Positions 11,266 to 22,710 of a stretch of 64,000 nt of DNA are shown one piece after another. The notes beneath the pieces are model-generated. The model was not told the origin of the DNA. It did no database searches and saw only the letters and a list, made by a program, of their open reading frames with translations. The stretch comes from Stenopsyche tienmushanensis (lineage: Eukaryota > Arthropoda > Insecta > Trichoptera > Stenopsychidae). The stretch lies in contig WACJ01000042.1 in assembly GCA_008973525.1 (NCBI GenBank), forward strand, positions 496,001 to 560,000, given 5' to 3'. Numbering within the stretch: position 1 is the stretch's first letter; the number at the start of each line of letters is the position of its first letter. The position numbers and the translations under genes are program-made.

Positions 11266-11463
11266 CAAAAATTATCAACGAAGTTATACACTCAATCCTT
11301 CTCTGCGGAGCCCCGATATGGTGTGAGTCGCTAAGATACGAGAGTAACAGGAAGAAGCTGACAATGGTCCAACGGCAGAAGGACCGCATTTCCCCCAGTG
11401 GGTTTTGGACTTCGAATATTCCAAAAATCGAGCAAAGCACTGGCAGAAATCGAGGGATCAGTC
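11266..11463 (+). pseudogene. R1-type LINE reverse transcriptase 3' piece, part 1
   Basis: The frame EVIHSILLCGAPIWC followed by LRYESNRKKLTMVQRQ matches the region just after the reverse transcriptase fingers/palm of R1/Jockey-type LINEs (the 'LLYGAPIW' and 'VQR' blocks). It breaks off at 11463, where the hAT element begins, and resumes at 12276. Confidence 0.65.
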
Positions 11464-12267
11464 CAGGGCCGTAACTAGGGCGTGGCAAAGCAGGCGCCTG
11501 CCACGGGCGCAACTGGGCTTGGGGCGCAAAACGCTGGATACCGACCCGATTGAGAGAGTTGCACCTGGTTTTTATTTTACTTGACTATCCCACTGTAAAT
11601 GTATTAACGCGGTAATTGACATAGCAATATTATCACTTTGACGTACACAGCCGTCAAATCCCGTCATGCGTTAGCAGATAATACTTGCTTTTTGCGCCAG
11701 ATAAGTCTATGCATACCGTCTTCGTGGACATTTCAAATCTTATCTCAGAGAAGTTTGAGTTTTTGAGCCACTTAAGTTTGTTTTCATTTTGATGAGTTTC
11801 GTCGATGTGAGATAAGATTTGAAGTGTCGGCGAAGACGGTATGCATGGGCTTATTTGGTGCAATAAGCATGTATTATCTGCAGATGTATGACGGTATTTG
11901 ACGGTAACTGTGCGTCAATGGGTTAAATGAAATTATCTCGAAACTGCATTTTCAAAAACGATTTAAGTTGGGACTTTTTGGGAGGTTTTTCACTATAATA
12001 TTGTTGATTGGATGTACTTAAAGTTTTATGGTTTTTACATAAATAAATTACTTTTTTTGGATAAAAATTGTCAAGAATATATGAAAATTTAACTAAAAAG
12101 CCTACTTAGTTTATAACTTACTTCTGCACTTATTAAAAAAAAAAATTCAATAGAAAAAATCCGACAAATGTACAACTTCTTGATATCACAAAAAAATGGG
12201 GGATGGGGGGGGGGGGGCGCAATTTAGATTCTTGCCACGGGCGCATCATACCCTAGTTACGGCTCTG
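11464..12267. mobile_element. 804-bp hAT-like element with 8-bp target duplication
   Basis: The ends are inverted repeats: CAGGGCCGTAACTAGGG on the left and the complement of CAGAGCCGTAACTAGGG on the right, with further matching TGCCACGGGCGC blocks inside. Both sides are flanked by the same 8 bases, GATCAGTC (11456-11463 and 12268-12275). CAGGG-type ends with an 8-bp duplication are typical of the hAT superfamily. No transposase is encoded, so it is non-autonomous. It splits an R1-type LINE fragment and itself contains a long palindrome at 11639-11917 and a 13-G run (12205-12217). Confidence 0.85.
11639..11917. repeat. foldback palindrome inside the hAT element
   Basis: About 110 bp from 11639 (TGACGTACACAGCCGTCAAA) pair with the complement of the segment ending at 11917, with roughly 15% mismatch. 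The spacer is about 55 bp, centred near 11778. Landmarks in both arms are GATAATAC, ATGCATACCGTCTTCG and CAAATCTTATCTCA. It may be a MITE nested in the hAT element or the element's own subterminal structure. Confidence 0.75.
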
Positions 12268-12275
12268 GATCAGTC

Positions 12276-12600
12276 CAGTAAAATAAGTTGGACATATCGA
12301 CTTATAGCAGTCATAAGTCGGTAGAGGGTCGGGAAACATGGAGAAATGACCTTTCGGCTAACGCAGGTGCTGATGGGGCTTAGTTTCTTGGAATCTTACT
12401 TGAAATGGATACTGATCGTCGAAGAAGGCAGTGAGAGAGTGGTTCTCCAACACTAGAATAGATCTATAAATATAGCCAGACTACCTGTTTCCCTGAAGCA
12501 ATAGAATAAACAATACCAGGGGAATAGAGACCGATAAAGAAGGAGTATAGCCAGTAAGAATCTGACACTACCCCATTAACTCTAGGGTATCAGATGCATT
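12276..12600 (+). pseudogene. R1-type LINE 3' piece, part 2
   Basis: It continues the fragment at 11266-11463 after removal of the hAT element. A broken frame gives SWTYRLIAVISR and then KHGEMTFRLTQVL, the block that in R1-type LINEs precedes the C-terminal Cys/His motif; the matching piece at 46.5 kb reads YHLTQMLTGHG. After 12480 it enters 3' sequence shared with 31195-31240 (GACTACCTGT, AACAATACCAGGGG). Confidence 0.65.
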
Positions 12601-12604
12601 CAAA

Positions 12605-13012
12605 ACTACAAATAGAGAATACCGTCCTGACACCCACGATGATGCAAGGAGTGATCAACCATCAATGATTTCTGACGAACTTGTACGAAAAATTGAAGAA
12701 CAAGTGCGAAATGACCACCGTGCGACGCTTGACGATCTTCAGAAAGAATTTCCTGACATTGTTCGAAGTCTTCTTAGTTATATTGTGTCGGAAAAACTTG
12801 TATACAAGAAGTTGTGTGCGAGATGGGTGCCCAGAATGCTCACACTACACAGGAGGGAAAAGCTTTTCTGGACTCTATCGTGATGAGGAATGGAACATGG
12901 ATGTGTCACTACAATCCAAAAGACAATCCAGAAAGAGTTGGCGGGAGCGTATGATGATCTCTCCATTGAAAAAATTAATTTGACTAAAAAAACTGGCCGA
13001 CAAACACGCGGA
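12605..13012 (+). pseudogene. group D mariner copy 2
   Basis: An almost clean 72-codon stretch gives ISDELVRKIEEQVRNDHRAT, then KEFPDIVRSLL and LCARWVPRML, the second DNA-binding helix region and linker of mariner. Just after, the first catalytic motif reads SIVMRNGTW instead of GDET, so the Asp is lost. The segment ends at 12985-13012 with CTGGCCGACAAACACGCGG, complementary to the 5' end seen at 32535, that is, a terminal inverted repeat. Because it overlaps copy 1 in coding content it is a separate insertion. Confidence 0.7.
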
Positions 13013-13034
13013 ACCAAGCAATTCAGCAATAATT

Positions 13035-13185
13035 TGGAGTAGCGAGTGGCCATAACTAAAAACTACAGGGGCATATCCCATTTAAATATAGCATATAAAT
13101 TGTTCGCAAGGACTCTCATCGGGTGGCTTTGACCATCGTGGAAGAACTTCTCGGAGAATATCAGAGGCTCTCTCATAGGGCTATA
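13035..13185 (+). pseudogene. LINE reverse transcriptase fragment (RTE/CR1-like)
   Basis: The frame NYRGISHLNIAYKLFART and, after a one-base shift, TIVEELLGEYQR match the conserved region 2a/2 of non-LTR reverse transcriptases ('NYRGISLLN...YK...'). This is a different lineage from the R1-type pieces nearby. A GAA microsatellite (13197-13215) follows. Confidence 0.6.
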
Positions 13186-13196
13186 GGCGCCACCAC

Positions 13197-13215
13197 AAGA
13201 AGAAGAAGAAGAAGA
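13197..13215 (+). repeat. (GAA)n microsatellite
   Basis: Six consecutive AGA/GAA triplets directly after the LINE fragment. Trivial length. Confidence 0.7.
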
Positions 13216-13259
13216 GTGGTCACAATAACTGCTAGGAATTGTATCGATCTTGAACAATG

Positions 13260-14048
13260 ATCCTTACATCTGATCGATCTGAATTCGAAATGGCATGCGA
13301 CACGTTCATCAATAGGCTCAACGCTTTATCCACGTCAAAGGTGGCTTTGTCGAGCAATTGTTTCAGATTTATTAAACGCAAATACTCTTAAAAAAAGTCT
13401 GGAAAATGATTTTTGAATGGGCGAGTAGCCTGATGTGTTATTTAAACAAGCATAAATATTTAAATGTATTCATCCTTAGTTCGTAGCCTAGGAATGCCTA
13501 ATTAAACTCGTTCTAGGAAGATAGTTCATGGTCAAATTTTATCCAATTTTATGGGCACACGCTAGAATAACTAGGCTGTTTTAAATTGTTGGGCTAAGAA
13601 TAATAAATTCCAATTTAAAATTGCGGAAACGCCTTATTGGCGGGTGGGCTGATGAAAACAATGTCGACAATTTAATAACCGGTAAACGGAGTAGTCATAA
13701 TAACCGACATACAAAAATTCCAATGATTCACAACACAATCAATTGAATTATGCGGATTTGAAAACAAATTCAATAGAAAAATTTCAGTGGCACTCAATCT
13801 TTTATCCAATGCGGGTTGATGAATGCATGACAGACGATCTACAATAATTTGAGCGCACAGATAATATAATCCTAGATCAAATACGAGAAGAGCTTATCAA
13901 AGAATAAAAGCCTAAATTCACTGATAGCATAATGAGCCGTTGATATCATAAGTCGATAAAATCTCATGATTTATTAATTATATCACCGCGTTGATTAAAG
14001 ATCATTCAATAAGGACGCTCTACTTTTAAACGTAAATACAACAAGTTG
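13260..14048. other. interval without recognised gene
   Basis: Sequence is mostly unique-looking and AT-rich with a few GC-richer bits (13620-13700). No exon or element could be supported. Confidence 0.35.
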
Positions 14049-14180
14049 TATGTGAGATATCCACTCGATTTTTTTATCATTTAAAAGAATATTTTATGGC
14101 ATTAAATATGAAATATAACGTAGTTCAAATATACGCTGCGGTTTTGCTTGTCGAGCGTTTCCATTGAAAGACCCTTTATA
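14049..14180 (-). mobile_element. short deletion derivative of group E element
   Basis: The left 100 bp match 7635-7735 (AAGAATATTTTATGGCATTA, TATGAAATATA, TTCAAATAT). The last 30 bp match the opposite end of the same element (GAGCGTTTCCATTGAAAG, compare 8264-8290). The roughly 530 bp between them are missing, so this is an internally deleted, MITE-like copy. Confidence 0.6.
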
Positions 14181-14644
14181 TAGTAAACTTGCTGGACAGG
14201 CTTTTTTGATTGCTTCAATTTATTTAATTTAATACAGCATTTAGCATGCAAATCAGATTTACGTCATAATGGATCATTTTTCCTAAACGCCAGCATCATT
14301 TGCGAGAATAATTTCTTTAAATGCATCAATATTATGATATCAATCAATCGGTTTTGTTCCAGAGCATTGTCTTAATGATTGCAATTTAAATGCATGAGAA
14401 TCAATCGAAAGGCTTCGATGCTGAATTGTGGCATTGAGGAGGAGGTTGCCTAAATCTGTTTCGAAAGTTGGCTGATCAAGACAAAAGCAAAATATATATA
14501 TACAGCAATGATAACTCAAATAATACCAATTCAGTATCCAATTTGGCATTCTTGGGGTGGTCTAAATTTGTGTATTTTTATAATAGAATTTTGCGCTTTA
14601 AATGTGCTTTGGCGTTGATTCAATATTGGCAGTGATGGAATAAA

Positions 14645-14790
14645 GCAATCAGTATATTTATAAAAGACCAGACGAAATTCCAAAAGCTGAATGCCACAGT
14701 ATTTGGAACGCCCAACATTTATTATGGGGTGGATTCTCATGGAATGTTGCATTTTGTTGATAAAAAAAGATAGATATGTTGACACAAAAT
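14645..14790 (+). pseudogene. possible Tc1-like transposase remnant
   Basis: The frame SVYLYKRPDEIPKAECHS followed by LLWGGFSWN resembles the Tc1 block 'W/Y-x-RRPGE...MVWGCFSWNG', between the first and second catalytic residues. It is a short match with weak neighbours on either side. Confidence 0.4.
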
Positions 14791-14799
14791 GGTTCTGCA

Positions 14800-16019
14800 G
14801 TAGAAAATATACATCAGGTATGTTTGAGTGGGCTCAATTCGCACAGTTTGAAAGAATTTACAGATCTAAATCGCTGTTTAAATATTTGTGCTTAACAGAT
14901 TGAATCATTTTATTGAAGTAATTGCGGGTGTATTTAAGCGAATTTTAATATTTTTGGACCATACATTCATACTAATTGGATGAAAGTAGATTCATTTGGC
15001 AGGAAGCAGATATTTGATCCACGGTATCAAATAATGGGCGACAAAGACTTACCTAGTAAATTTGTCGAATTATATCTTCAAAGACGAGATCGAGATCAGT
15101 TCTTGGTATACCGAGCGAGAACTTGACATTAAAAACAACATTTTTTCCTCACAAAAAGCCATGAATGATTTTAGCATAGCGTCATTCGATTCTCAGATTC
15201 ATATAATAGCCGTGTACTGTTCAATATTGACACTGACGTTCGATTGTTGGGACGTTCAAACAAGATCGACAATGGCGAAAATTTATGACAGACGGCAACA
15301 ACCGACGATTCTAATTAACCATGAGAGTTTATTACCGAATCTTCATTCAATTGGTCCCAAATCTACAAGAATATCTGGGTCAAGACTGTGGTAGCAGCAC
15401 ACGCGGCCGATCAGGTGGCTGATTGCCGATGGACTGACTTAATTCCACTCTCTACAGAAGAAGATCGCCAATTTGCAACCACACAAACCCTATTTTGTTA
15501 TGGCAATAACGAATATTTTTTGTCGAGCTCATAATGATCACTGATGTAATATTTAATGGCACACCTTCAATGATGGACGGCGTTTTTACGATAGGCCACT
15601 AATTTCTGACAATTTCCAAACAAACAATATTCAATCGCTATTATAGTCATTAGGTATCATATCTTATGGCTTACCATGGCTATATATTGAAACGTCGCAA
15701 ACAACATCGGATATGCGCGTTTAAATAGAAGGGGATCTATGCTACGAGTGTAATTAATTTTAAATTATCACTGCAAATACTAGGATTAAATAGGATCTAG
15801 GAAATCGAACAAAATCTCTGGATCGGGTTTGATTTTTAAATTACAAAATTTGAATCGACAATTTAAGATACCAGGAGACTGAGACTTTAAAGGACAGGAA
15901 AAGACCGGACCGACCAAAATCGACTGCGTATGCTGACGTTAATTTCATTTTATGTTATACAGCTCCTCAGTTGATCACAAAATTAAATCAAATTAAACCG
16001 GATTAAAAGGATCTTTTGC
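14800..16019. other. interval without supported gene
   Basis: A 110-codon open frame at 15062-15394 (+) has no recognisable domain or hydrophobic segment and no flanking splice sites. I see no reason to call it a gene. Rest is AT-rich. Confidence 0.35.
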
Positions 16020-16260
16020 TACGTTATTAATATATTTTCGATTTAAATAAATCATTATTTTATGCATTTGGCTTAAAAAAATATTTCTAAGCTTCAAAAG
16101 TCACATAAAATATGCAAACGGATAAGAAATGTCAACTTCTAAATTTTTTAAACAAAAAACTAGCAACAATTTTGAATTTATTTTAGTTTTAAAACGTTCT
16201 CAAGGTTATACCCTTTCCAACGATATGCTACATGTCACATAAATCATTCAATAAGTCGTT
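16020..16260. repeat. dispersed repeat, copy of 2780-2980
   Basis: Parallel to the flank of the 65-bp array at 3 kb over about 230 bp, including CGATTTAAATAAATCATTAT, ATGCAAACGGATAAGAAATG and GTTATACCCTTTCCAACGAT. A 65-bp array follows after about 180 bp, as in copy 1 but reversed. Confidence 0.65.
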
Positions 16261-16439
16261 AAACTTGAAGAGGTACCAGTTTGCCAGGGTCAGCGCTAAG
16301 AAAATATTTTTTATGCTTATGATGTTTTCCACAAATTTTCCTCATTCCAACTGTAGTGGTCTGAAGTAGCATTTCCTCTTTCATTTAGAAAGGCAGCTTT
16401 TATTCCTTCAATTAATTGCGGTCTTATTCCGTGGACCAC

Positions 16440-16565
16440 ACGGTATTCAGACCTGACACCAATGGATTTCTTTGTCTGGGAGCGTGCCCTGTTTTGTGTT
16501 TCGCATGGTCTCAACATCTGACACCATTGGATTTCTTTGTCTAAGGACATGCCCTATTTCATGGC
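16440..16565 (-). repeat. 65-bp tandem repeat (copy 3, reverse)
   Basis: Two units of the 65-bp repeat in reverse orientation (GGATTTCTTT at 16464 and 16529, exactly 65 apart). On the plus strand one frame reads SDLTPMDFFVWER, which matches the third catalytic motif of group E-type transposases (SPDLTPLDFFLWG). 65 is not a multiple of 3, so no continuous protein is possible. Confidence 0.75.
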
Positions 16566-17002
16566 TCGCATTTTGTAAATAAATTTAATAAAAACATGAC
16601 TTGCCGTGAATTGCTTAGGTTGCGTAAAAAACCCGTTTGTATTAAAATTAATTGGAATTAATGAGTTAAACTGTTTTTCAATATCTATAATATTTTTGAT
16701 TAAAATTATGCTTTAATATCTAAAAACAAGAGTATTAAGCAATCTTTGCCGATCCAAGCATGTCCTTGCAATCTTATGACCACTCGCTGTTCAAATTTTT
16801 ACTAATTTTGCCTTTTTAACACGATCGCACTGTTTTTAATCCAATAGGAGAGTTGGTATTGATTTAACATTTTCAATGAAGACATTGATCATTTCAAACT
16901 GTAATTAATGCATTATGCAAGTCTGAAGTTTACTTCTCGGTACACGCCGTGCTGTAAAGGTACCCCTACACGTCTAAATATTCTCAAATTTGCGACAACT
17001 AT

Positions 17003-17682
17003 TGTAATATGTCTATGAATATGCTCTTTTTTCTTTTTCTTTTTCTCCTTATCCTCAGGGCGAATTTTCCGACGATCCACCGCATGCTGCGTCATTCGTA
17101 GCGACGGCGAGAAGGACACAATATGAGGGATGAGAAGGGAGAATAGAAGGTGGTGGATCTCAAGTCGATGAACTTCAAAGACGATGTCTTCTATTTAACA
17201 TCTTTATTGGTCACTTCGGACAGGCTGCGGCTGCGAGGCGTAGAATATGCTCTATGTAGTGAACCCGCACTTCTTTTATACTCGGCTTAATTGAAATTTT
17301 ATGGTAATTGTCACTGTTCTTATCACTGAAATGCTATTGTGCGACGCTTCTGGAAAGTTCGATCAATTGTATTGCTTTGAAAACATGTTGATGATCCATC
17401 ATCTTTATGGATGCTGGAGAATGTTAATCGTACTTCCAGAAAGGTCGATCATTCGTATGCTTTTGTAAGCAAATCATTACTATAATTGTTAAGATAAGTG
17501 GATTGTTAAATCGGAATTTGCTTATGGCTTTGAACGTGAGAACATTTTGGAGTGAGTCATTCAGCCGAGTATTATTACGATCTTGTAAAAAGTCCTTCCA
17601 TTAAAAGCGAAATTGACAGGTTTGCACGGCAACCCCGTCTTTTATGTTGGTGATTTTCCAACCCGTTTCTCTCCACGTTACA
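17003..17682 (-). mobile_element. solo-LTR-like element with TATA box and poly(A) signal
   Basis: Read on the minus strand it begins TGTAACGTGGAGAGAAACGG and ends in CATATTACA, so it has TG...CA ends with a short inverted repeat. A TATAAAA box lies at 17274-17280 and AATAAA at 17203-17208, about 70 bp apart, the layout of an LTR promoter and polyadenylation region. No internal gag/pol is present on either side. The flanks match the repeat at 20640-21010, so it was inserted into an older repeat. No clean 5-bp target duplication is seen. Confidence 0.55.
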
Positions 17683-17912
17683 TAATAAATAGTACATAAA
17701 TCAATTATATACTTAATATTCAGCCTGGTACCAAAAGTGATTCTATTTAAAACGCTATGATGGGGCGCAACAATATCAACAGTGTTAAGGTTTACTTATA
17801 ATATACAAGTATTATTCACGTTGCGCGGTCCTGAGAGAAAAATGGATTTATGTGGACATACGAATATAGCATCTATTTTTAACTCGATTTAAAATAAACT
17901 CAATAAGTAAAG
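17683..17912 (-). repeat. piggyBac-like family F repeat, fragment
   Basis: Reverse of 20690-20880: ATCAATTATATACTTAATAT, CCTGGTACCAAAAGTGATTC, then GCGCGGTCCTGAGAGAAAA and ACATACGAATATAG. Other family members (38915, 50385) carry the same GCGCGG/CCTGA and ATACGAATATAG blocks and end at TTAA. Confidence 0.6.
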
Positions 17913-18999
17913 TGTCAAAGAAAGGAGGGCATTTTATTCCAAGTAACTAGGTTAGAAATATACTGTATTTTATAAACATTTATAATGAGTAAAAAAGTAG
18001 CTACCATGCTAAAATAAATAACACTTGGTCTGGCGATCTTATATTACACATTATGTATATGTTTTTTTATCAACCCAATGAAGAGTAAGAACGAGTTTTT
18101 ATGGCTTTAAACGTTAACGAACTTAATGGTATATTTATCAACCATTTGACCTAGTGAGTTACAAATTTATCAACCAGCATGCAATTTATAGTACATGCCA
18201 CCTCCATCAAAAATGTATTTGAATTTAAAGAAAAAACTAAATGCAAATAAAAATTGACTTCAATCATTCAGAAGAGTTTCTTTGAATTAATATGATCAGC
18301 TAAATATTAATGCAATCTGAAGCATCACATAGAAACATCTTCTTGAGGGACCATATTCGTCGTGGAATTGTATTGCTTTTAGGCGATTTATATTAGGATT
18401 TCATTGATATAATGTGTATTGATTATAATATTCTGTTATAAAAACACGCTTTGAGTATATGCTGTCATCGACTATTCATTCTGTAAATATTGATACAGTA
18501 GTAAATCTAATGAAATTATTTTTGAACATGAGATGTAGGCTGTTCGAAGAAACATGACGCCATTAATATCCTTTTAGCAGTTTGAAGATTTTGTGTGCTG
18601 GTTAAACTATTTAACACGTGGAAAAAAGCTATTGGACTTCATTTCAGACCACTTGAGATCTGAATTAATTAATTTCCAGAATGTTAAATCTGCTTCATGC
18701 TGTAAATATAAATTGTTTCAATTCAATTTCAACAAGGAAAATCTCTGTGGTAAATGTATTGCTTAGATCATCACCATGAATACTTTTTCATGGTATTCCC
18801 TATGAGTATCAAATTATATAAATTGCAATTAACAATGACACTTTCTCATTTTATGGTTTTAATATGGTAAGTGAAAAAAACGGCAGTCTATGCTCTTTAA
18901 TGTGCGAAAATTATTAAATATAGAATGTTGATATTTAGTATGTTGTCTAAACGATCATTATTGAACACAAAAATATTCTTTAAAGTTTGACAAAGTATA
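17913..18999. other. AT-rich interval, no gene
   Basis: No exons, RNA genes or repeat termini recognised. Confidence 0.35.
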
Positions 19000-19350
19000 T
19001 TAATTGGATTGGGGGGAGCCACGTATGTCGATGGATGAGCGATGACATTCTTCACCATGGAAGTCCTAGGTCCTGAACAAGTGATTTGTAGCAAAAAAAT
19101 TAAACATATGTTTACTTTGTATAATATTGTGTATAGCTTAGACTACAACTAAAAATAAATATTGATAAATAAAAAAATAGTGAGCAATTTAAAAATAGTT
19201 TGTGTTTTTACCAAAATTTTTTGTAGTTTTTTGTTCATTAAATACACACTTTTAAACATTTTTAGATAATTGTAGTCTATTTGACGAAGACGTTTATTAT
19301 ACACGTATCTGCCAACTTTCATAAAAAATGCTTGTCTAGGACGCGTGGGA
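19000..19350 (+). repeat. repeat pair member; inverted partner at 35190-35500
   Basis: The blocks TCATTCTTCACCATGGAAGT, TAAACATATGTTTACTTTGT, TTTTTTGTTCATTAAATACA and ATAATTGTAGTCTAT occur in reverse order and strand at 35190-35500. Overall similarity is high for about 320 bp. No ORF; type unknown. Confidence 0.7.
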
Positions 19351-19516
19351 ACACTTCCGCGAAATTTCAGTCGCTGTATTAGGAGTCATTATGTTAATCA
19401 AACAGTTTTATATAATCGTCATTGTTAGCATGATGCATTCCACTGAAGAGCAAACTCCAAGTATAATCATACTTGGAATTCCAATACAAACAACAATATT
19501 TTCATTTGACCCATTA

Positions 19517-19850
19517 TTAACCTTTTGAGGAGTGAGCAAATTTAAAATCGATAAATTCGTTGATGTCATAATCGCTTTACACCGATTACTTTCTGTCAGC
19601 TTCTATCAGCGTGAAACTATCTTCAGTCAATTGTAAATAAGCACTGTTGATAGTATACAAGACCACGTCATTTTTTTAACATAAACAATACACAAGAAAT
19701 CGATTGATTTGCTCTTGCTTTAGAAAGAAATGATAATCGAACAGACTCATTCAACAAGCAGCTACAAACAGGAAGCAGTTAAATAAATAAACACTCTGTC
19801 TATCTCCGAGCTCAATGTACAAGAGTGTTCTTTTTGAATAGTGGAGAGGG
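19517..19850 (+). mobile_element. piggyBac-like family F copy with TTAA at its end
   Basis: It starts TTAA then CCTTTTGAGGAGTGAGC, like TTAACCCTTTGAGTAGTGAGC at 38915. Internal blocks (AAATAAGCACTGTTGATAG, CATAAACAATACAC, AAATCGATTGATTTG, CTATCTCCGAGCTCAA) recur in the same order at 39050-39240. TTAA sites next to CCCTTT ends suggest the piggyBac superfamily. No transposase was found. Confidence 0.5.
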
Positions 19851-20639
19851 GGTCCCAGACCCTGGGATAGTACTCCTTTAGGGGTTAATATTAATGTTAT
19901 AATTATTATAGTATTGCCATCTGCAGTCTACTGCATGATTAGGGCATATATGTTTCTTGAGTGCTCAATATTGAAGGTAACATGATTTCCGTGATCATCT
20001 GGGTAACCCAGTGACCCAGTGGATCTCCCAGATCGTATTGAAAGCTTGCATGATGTCTTCAATAAAAAGTTGTTTGGGTATATTAAGCTTGAAAAGCTAG
20101 CCGTGGCGTGGCACCCAGATTTACAATTGCGAATTATAGAACGGATAATTATTTTTAGACCTGTTTTTCCAGTTCAATAAGGAAAGAAAGCAGTAATATT
20201 ATCAGTGCAAAATTATTTGGCAAAAGATTCTTTCAGATTTTTCATATGACTTGTTAATCTGTGAACTCTGCGCGGGAGCTATCATTGATTTAAATACGGA
20301 TTTTGTAGATTCTCTAGATCCATTCCCTTTTTATTTAAATTAAATTTATTTTAAATTAAAGTTTTTATTTTTCTTATTTTTTGAGTTTTATGTTGCGCAA
20401 TTGGTTCACTATAAGATCGAAAAGAGGTCTGAAATCTCAAAGAATATCAGGTCAGGTAAAAATACAAAAATCTTCTGTTAGAGAGATGACCCAGCTGCGA
20501 GACTCTGATGTCGTCGAGCCATTGGACGCAATCTTCTCTCTGTAAATCTTTTTCACCGATCAGGAAAAATGGTTGCGATCCCAATCTTATTTTATTTTTA
20601 TCTTTGCGTATCTGTGTCACATGTCTTCGTGGTCACATT

Positions 20640-21100
20640 TGCGAATTTGTTGATAACATTCACCTATTAGGCCGCCTGGTTGAAAAAAGGTCCTGGTCCA
20701 TCACTTATCATCCATACAAATCCGCTTTTCTCTTAGGACCGCGCAGCGTGAATGAAGCATGTATCAATATCAATAAATGAACCTTAACACGGTTGATATT
20801 GTTGGGTCCCATAATAGCGTATCAAATAGAATCAAACCTGGTACTAGGCAGAGTTTAAAGTATATAATTGATTTATGTGATTTATCTAAGATCCCATAAC
20901 TAATGGTTATTCAACTGGTAGAAATTGGTCAGAAACTTAATTGAAACGCTTTTTGCAATATTTAAATGTGTAGGCGTACTTTTACAGCACGACTTTACCA
21001 TCGATGTACGAGTGTATGATGAGACGCAAGACACTCTCTCCGTCTCTGTCTCCGATTCACTAATATCCGCATTCAATGTGCGACTACTCATCAACCATAA
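20640..21100 (+). repeat. family F repeat, long copy
   Basis: Contains the CCGCGCAGCGTGAATGAAGC block, ATCAATATCAATAAATGAAC, AACACGGTTGATATTGTTGG and, at 21020-21070, CGCAAGACACTCTCTCCGTC (shared with 49190-49260 reversed). It matches both sides of the LTR at 17003-17682, so it serves as a near-empty reference for that insertion. Confidence 0.55.
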
Positions 21101-21249
21101 GGCAGACACAGTGCTTTTTGGCGGGAGTTTTAGGAGCAATCAAATAAAAAACTCAATTTTGGCATTCATTTTATTTGAAAAATATTTATACATTCATGCA
21201 ACTGTGTGCAAAATATTCTCTTTTTTGTCCACAACGTACACATAGCATA

Positions 21250-22710
21250 AAATAAATATAATTTTAAATAATATCAAACGACGTTTGAAACACTTCTCAA
21301 AGTACAGGTACGACTTTCATGAAATATGGCCAGCACATTTCGATCACTTCAACAGTTCACGTTTATGGATTAATTCATCAACAAAAAAATTAAATGAACT
21401 TCATATTCGATTTAAGATATCTCTTGCAGAGATACGATTAAATGAAGCGTTTTGAACTTGTACAAATAAAAATACGATCAAGGTAACCTTTAATTTTTTC
21501 TCGTGTAATGAAAGAATCAGGTCCTTGTAAAAATTATAATGATTTTCAAACATTGATATGTATTAAAATTTCGACTCTCAAATTTCTCATTTTATATGAC
21601 ATTTTATGCCATATAAAATTTATAAATTATATTTTTAACAATTTATCTGGATTAACTTTTATATAATAGAATTTGGTATAAGCTCTAATTTTTTTTTTGG
21701 GGGGGAGGAAGGAGCAATCAAATTGCATTATCGTCTACTTTCACGCAGAAGAAGCCTCTAACGAAACAACTCTAAAGATATCATGACCACATCTATCGAC
21801 ACATTTAACAAATATATACCATTTTCTTATAACAATGCAACATTTTCACTATATACATGGTGGACAAAAATTTGCGCCTAAAAATAATATTCGTTCGTAA
21901 AATCAAAGATCTTTGGAATGTCTGCGTATTTAAATTATGATCGGGTGTGTTGATCGACTTTATGGATCTTATCGGCTAGCTTAGTCTTAGAAATACTGCT
22001 TTTATACACTCATAGTATTAATAGATCGGATTGACGCGAAAATCGATCGAAAATATATCCTTTCATCAAATCCTTTAGCGAGGAAATGCACATTTCTGCT
22101 AACAATGGACGTGTGCTAATTTACAACGACATCATATACGAAGCGAGTACACGTCTTATATTATTAATATCTAAGAGTTTACACAATTTGTTACAAAAAT
22201 ATTGACTTAAATTGAAAAAATATATTCGTCGGGATGGGGGAGGAGATAAATATAAGATCATCCAAATGTGATACCTAGACATCAATATGATTCAATTGTG
22301 GCTATAAAAATTCAATCAACATTGATTAATATAACGCAGCAACAGCAAGAATTCTTTCTTCTTCGAAGAAATATGATCCAATGATTCAATTTGTCCAAAA
22401 TGCACATCAAACAGTAACTCTTTTTGGATGTAGACATCGTTCTTGAATAGTGTGGGACATTTAAAAAGACGTTTCGTGTAGGCATTATACAGTGTTGACA
22501 TCTAGGTTTGGCATTTGGATAGCCCCATATTGTTAGATGGAATGGGTTTTTTTAAGAAAATAGTTTGTATCTTGAGACGCGCATCATTTATCGATTCATT
22601 TGGATTTTTAGGATAGATTTCTCTCAATTAAATGGTACATTTATTATTTTTAAATGCAATTTGCAAGTAATTTTGCTGTACAAATTTATCTGTGACTGTA
22701 TTAAAATATT
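21250..22710. other. AT-rich interval, no gene
   Basis: Only short open frames. A run of G (21690-21700) and low-complexity A/T. Nothing else supported. Confidence 0.35.

Noticed and set aside
15062..15394. 110-codon plus-strand frame
   Set aside because: No homology, poor start context, no splice or poly(A) signals; length is within chance for this composition.
20925..21245. 106-codon plus-strand frame
   Set aside because: It lies mostly in a family F repeat and ends in random AT-rich sequence, with no domain.
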